Below, piece after piece: positions 5,528 to 6,581 of a stretch of 6,581 bases of DNA. The notes beneath the pieces are model-generated. The model did not search any database, was not told the origin of the DNA, and was given only the letters and a program-made list of their open reading frames with translations. The translations under genes were made by a program, and so were the position numbers. Origin of the DNA: Bacteroidales bacterium UBA4621 (GTDB lineage Bacteria; Bacteroidota; Bacteroidia; Bacteroidales; Paludibacteraceae); NCBI GenBank assembly GCA_002387325.1, contig DGIN01000077.1, positions 1 to 6,581 of the forward strand. Reading direction: 5' to 3'. Positions within the stretch are counted from its first letter, which is position 1. The number at the start of each line of letters is the position of its first letter.

Positions 5528-5998
5528 ATGGCAGTAACATACATGACCGCAGAAGGTCTGCAAAAACTAAAGGATGAACTCCGCTTTTTGGAGAGTACAG
5601 AACGTCCTCGCGTAATCGCTGCTATCGCAGAAGCGCGTGACAAAGGAGATTTGAGTGAAAATGCTGAATACGATGCAGCCAAAGAGGAGCAGGGAATGCT
5701 TGAGAGCAAGATTGCAATGCTGAAAGGAAAGATAATGGATGCACGTGTTCTTGACCAGAGTTCGCTTAAAACCGATGAAGTACAGATACTTACCAAGGTA
5801 CGCGTGCGCATAAAAAAGACGGGTGCTGAAAAAGTGTATCAATTGGTCACAGAGGGCGAAGCCAACATCATGGAGGGCAAGATAGCCGTTACTACACCTA
5901 TCGCAAAGGGCTTGCTCGGTAAGAAAGTGGGTGATACTGTACAGGTACAGGTTCCTGCCGGTACGATGGAGTTCGAGATTCTCGAAATCAGTCTTTAA
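5528..5998 (+). CDS. greA: GreA, transcript cleavage factor
   Basis: GreA enters the secondary channel of backtracked RNA polymerase and stimulates cleavage of the extruded RNA 3' end, rescuing arrested complexes. The 156-residue product matches the usual length. It has an N-terminal antiparallel coiled coil (about 1-77) whose tip holds the acidic pair D41 and E44 in GDLSENAEYDAAKEEQ (40-55), which helps position the catalytic Mg2+. The C-terminal FKBP-like domain (about 83-156) includes TTPIAKGLLGKKVGD (122-136). The ATG at 5528 is preceded by AGGA only two bases away, too close to act as a Shine-Dalgarno site. A small ORF lies 42 bases upstream and a HIT gene 27 bases downstream. I see no internal promoter with both boxes, so expression probably depends on readthrough from 5157 or from miaB. 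Confidence 0.97.
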   Translation: MAVTYMTAEGLQKLKDELRFLESTERPRVIAAIAEARDKGDLSENAEYDAAKEEQGMLESKIAMLKGKIMDARVLDQSSLKTDEVQILTKVRVRIKKTGAEKVYQLVTEGEANIMEGKIAVTTPIAKGLLGKKVGDTVQVQVPAGTMEFEILEISL

Positions 5999-6025
5999 GA
6001 AAAAATTTGTAATCCTCTAACGAGT

Positions 6026-6433
6026 ATGACTATCTTCACAAAGATTATCAACGGTGAAATCCCAAGTTACAAGGTAGCAGAGGATAAACGTTACTATGCA
6101 TTTTTGGATATCAATCCATTGGTGAAAGGACATACATTGGTTATTCCGAAACTATCCGAACCGGAAGCAGACTATATTTTCGACTTGGACGATGATACAT
6201 TGTCTGGATTGATGCTGTTCACCAAGAAAGTGGCAAAGGGAATCAAAGAAGCGACCGGCTGCAAGCGGGTGGGCGTGGCTGTATTGGGTATGGAAGTAAA
6301 TCACGTACATATCCATTTGGTGCCGTTAAATTCGGAAAAAGATATGTTGTTCACAAATCCGAAATTGAGCCTGCCTGCCGAAGAAATGGCGGAGATTGCC
6401 AATTCGATTGCAGAAGCAATAGAAAAGGAATAG
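6026..6433 (+). CDS. HIT (histidine triad) family protein, nucleotide hydrolase/transferase
   Basis: HIT proteins hydrolyse or transfer nucleotidyl groups, for example from adenosine phosphoramidates in the Hint branch or from dinucleoside polyphosphates in others. The 135-residue product begins TIFTKIINGEIPSYKV, typical of the Hint-like group but without the zinc-binding cysteines some members carry there. H36 lies in KGHTLVIPK (34-42). The triad NHVHIHLVP (92-100) supplies H93, H95 and H97, with H95 the expected nucleophile. The length suits a stand-alone single HIT domain. The gene starts 27 bases after greA with no promoter or terminator between them, so the two are probably one transcript, closed by the hairpin at 6490-6530. 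The physiological substrate cannot be read from the sequence, so no symbol is given. Confidence 0.93.
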   Translation: MTIFTKIINGEIPSYKVAEDKRYYAFLDINPLVKGHTLVIPKLSEPEADYIFDLDDDTLSGLMLFTKKVAKGIKEATGCKRVGVAVLGMEVNHVHIHLVPLNSEKDMLFTNPKLSLPAEEMAEIANSIAEAIEKE

Positions 6434-6489
6434 GGGTATTATTGGCTGCAAGCGTAGGTACTAGCTCTGCGTTAGCATATCGCAAATAG

Positions 6490-6530
6490 AAAAGGTTGTC
6501 TGAAGAGATTCGGGCAACCTTTTTCTATTC
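6490..6530 (+). terminator. Intrinsic terminator of the greA-HIT unit
   Basis: A 15-bp stem pairs 6490-6504 with 6509-6523, including two G-U pairs, and is closed by a GAGA tetraloop (6505-6508). The stem starts with AAAA and ends with a T run (6520-6524), followed by CTATTCTCTC. It lies 56 bases after the HIT stop. The A and T arms would also let it act on the - strand, so it may serve a convergent gene to the right of the window. Confidence 0.85.
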
Positions 6531-6581
6531 TCTCTCTTTATCCTTATGATAGCGTGTGTATGTGATTCGTACGAACTATGT

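Noticed and set aside
1..6581. CRISPR array, insertion sequence, integrase or phage genes
   Set aside because: No spaced direct repeats, transposase motifs or terminal repeats were seen; all large frames are chromosomal housekeeping or lipoprotein genes.

Overview
The window looks like a chromosomal housekeeping segment from a member of the Bacteroidota, most likely the order Bacteroidales. Three lines of evidence agree. There is a PorW/SprE-type lipoprotein, a family known from this phylum. None of the start codons has a properly spaced Shine-Dalgarno site. Three promoters have exactly the phylum's own architecture, TTTG, 20 bases, then TAnnTTTG. I would not name a genus.

Left part (about 69-3550, + strand): a promoter lies just upstream of tsaB (tRNA t6A37 biosynthesis). 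Nine bases after tsaB comes a long TPR lipoprotein gene of the PorW/SprE family (type IX secretion / gliding accessory protein). The two look like one operon. Bases 1-68 hold no gene I can identify.

Middle (3551-3779): a tRNA-Pro(GGG) gene lies on the - strand, with its own promoter and its own hairpin terminator. The terminator also sits between porW and the tRNA. miaB (ms2i6A37 tRNA methylthiotransferase) then starts on the + strand at 3780. I see no convincing promoter for it.

Right part (5130-6581, + strand): a strong promoter after miaB drives about 180 nt that fold into a long interrupted hairpin inside a closing stem, ending in a compact intrinsic terminator. This looks like a separate structured RNA, or a terminated leader. 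Two bases past its T-tract a 36-codon small ORF begins, followed by greA (transcript cleavage factor) and a HIT-domain protein. A long terminator hairpin with a GAGA tetraloop closes the unit. Bases 6531-6581 show nothing I can call.

The protein genes are mostly ordinary information-processing genes: two tRNA A37 modification enzymes, a tRNA and an RNA polymerase factor. The least explained part is the 5157-5485 interval, with its promoter, structured RNA, terminator and small ORF ahead of greA.
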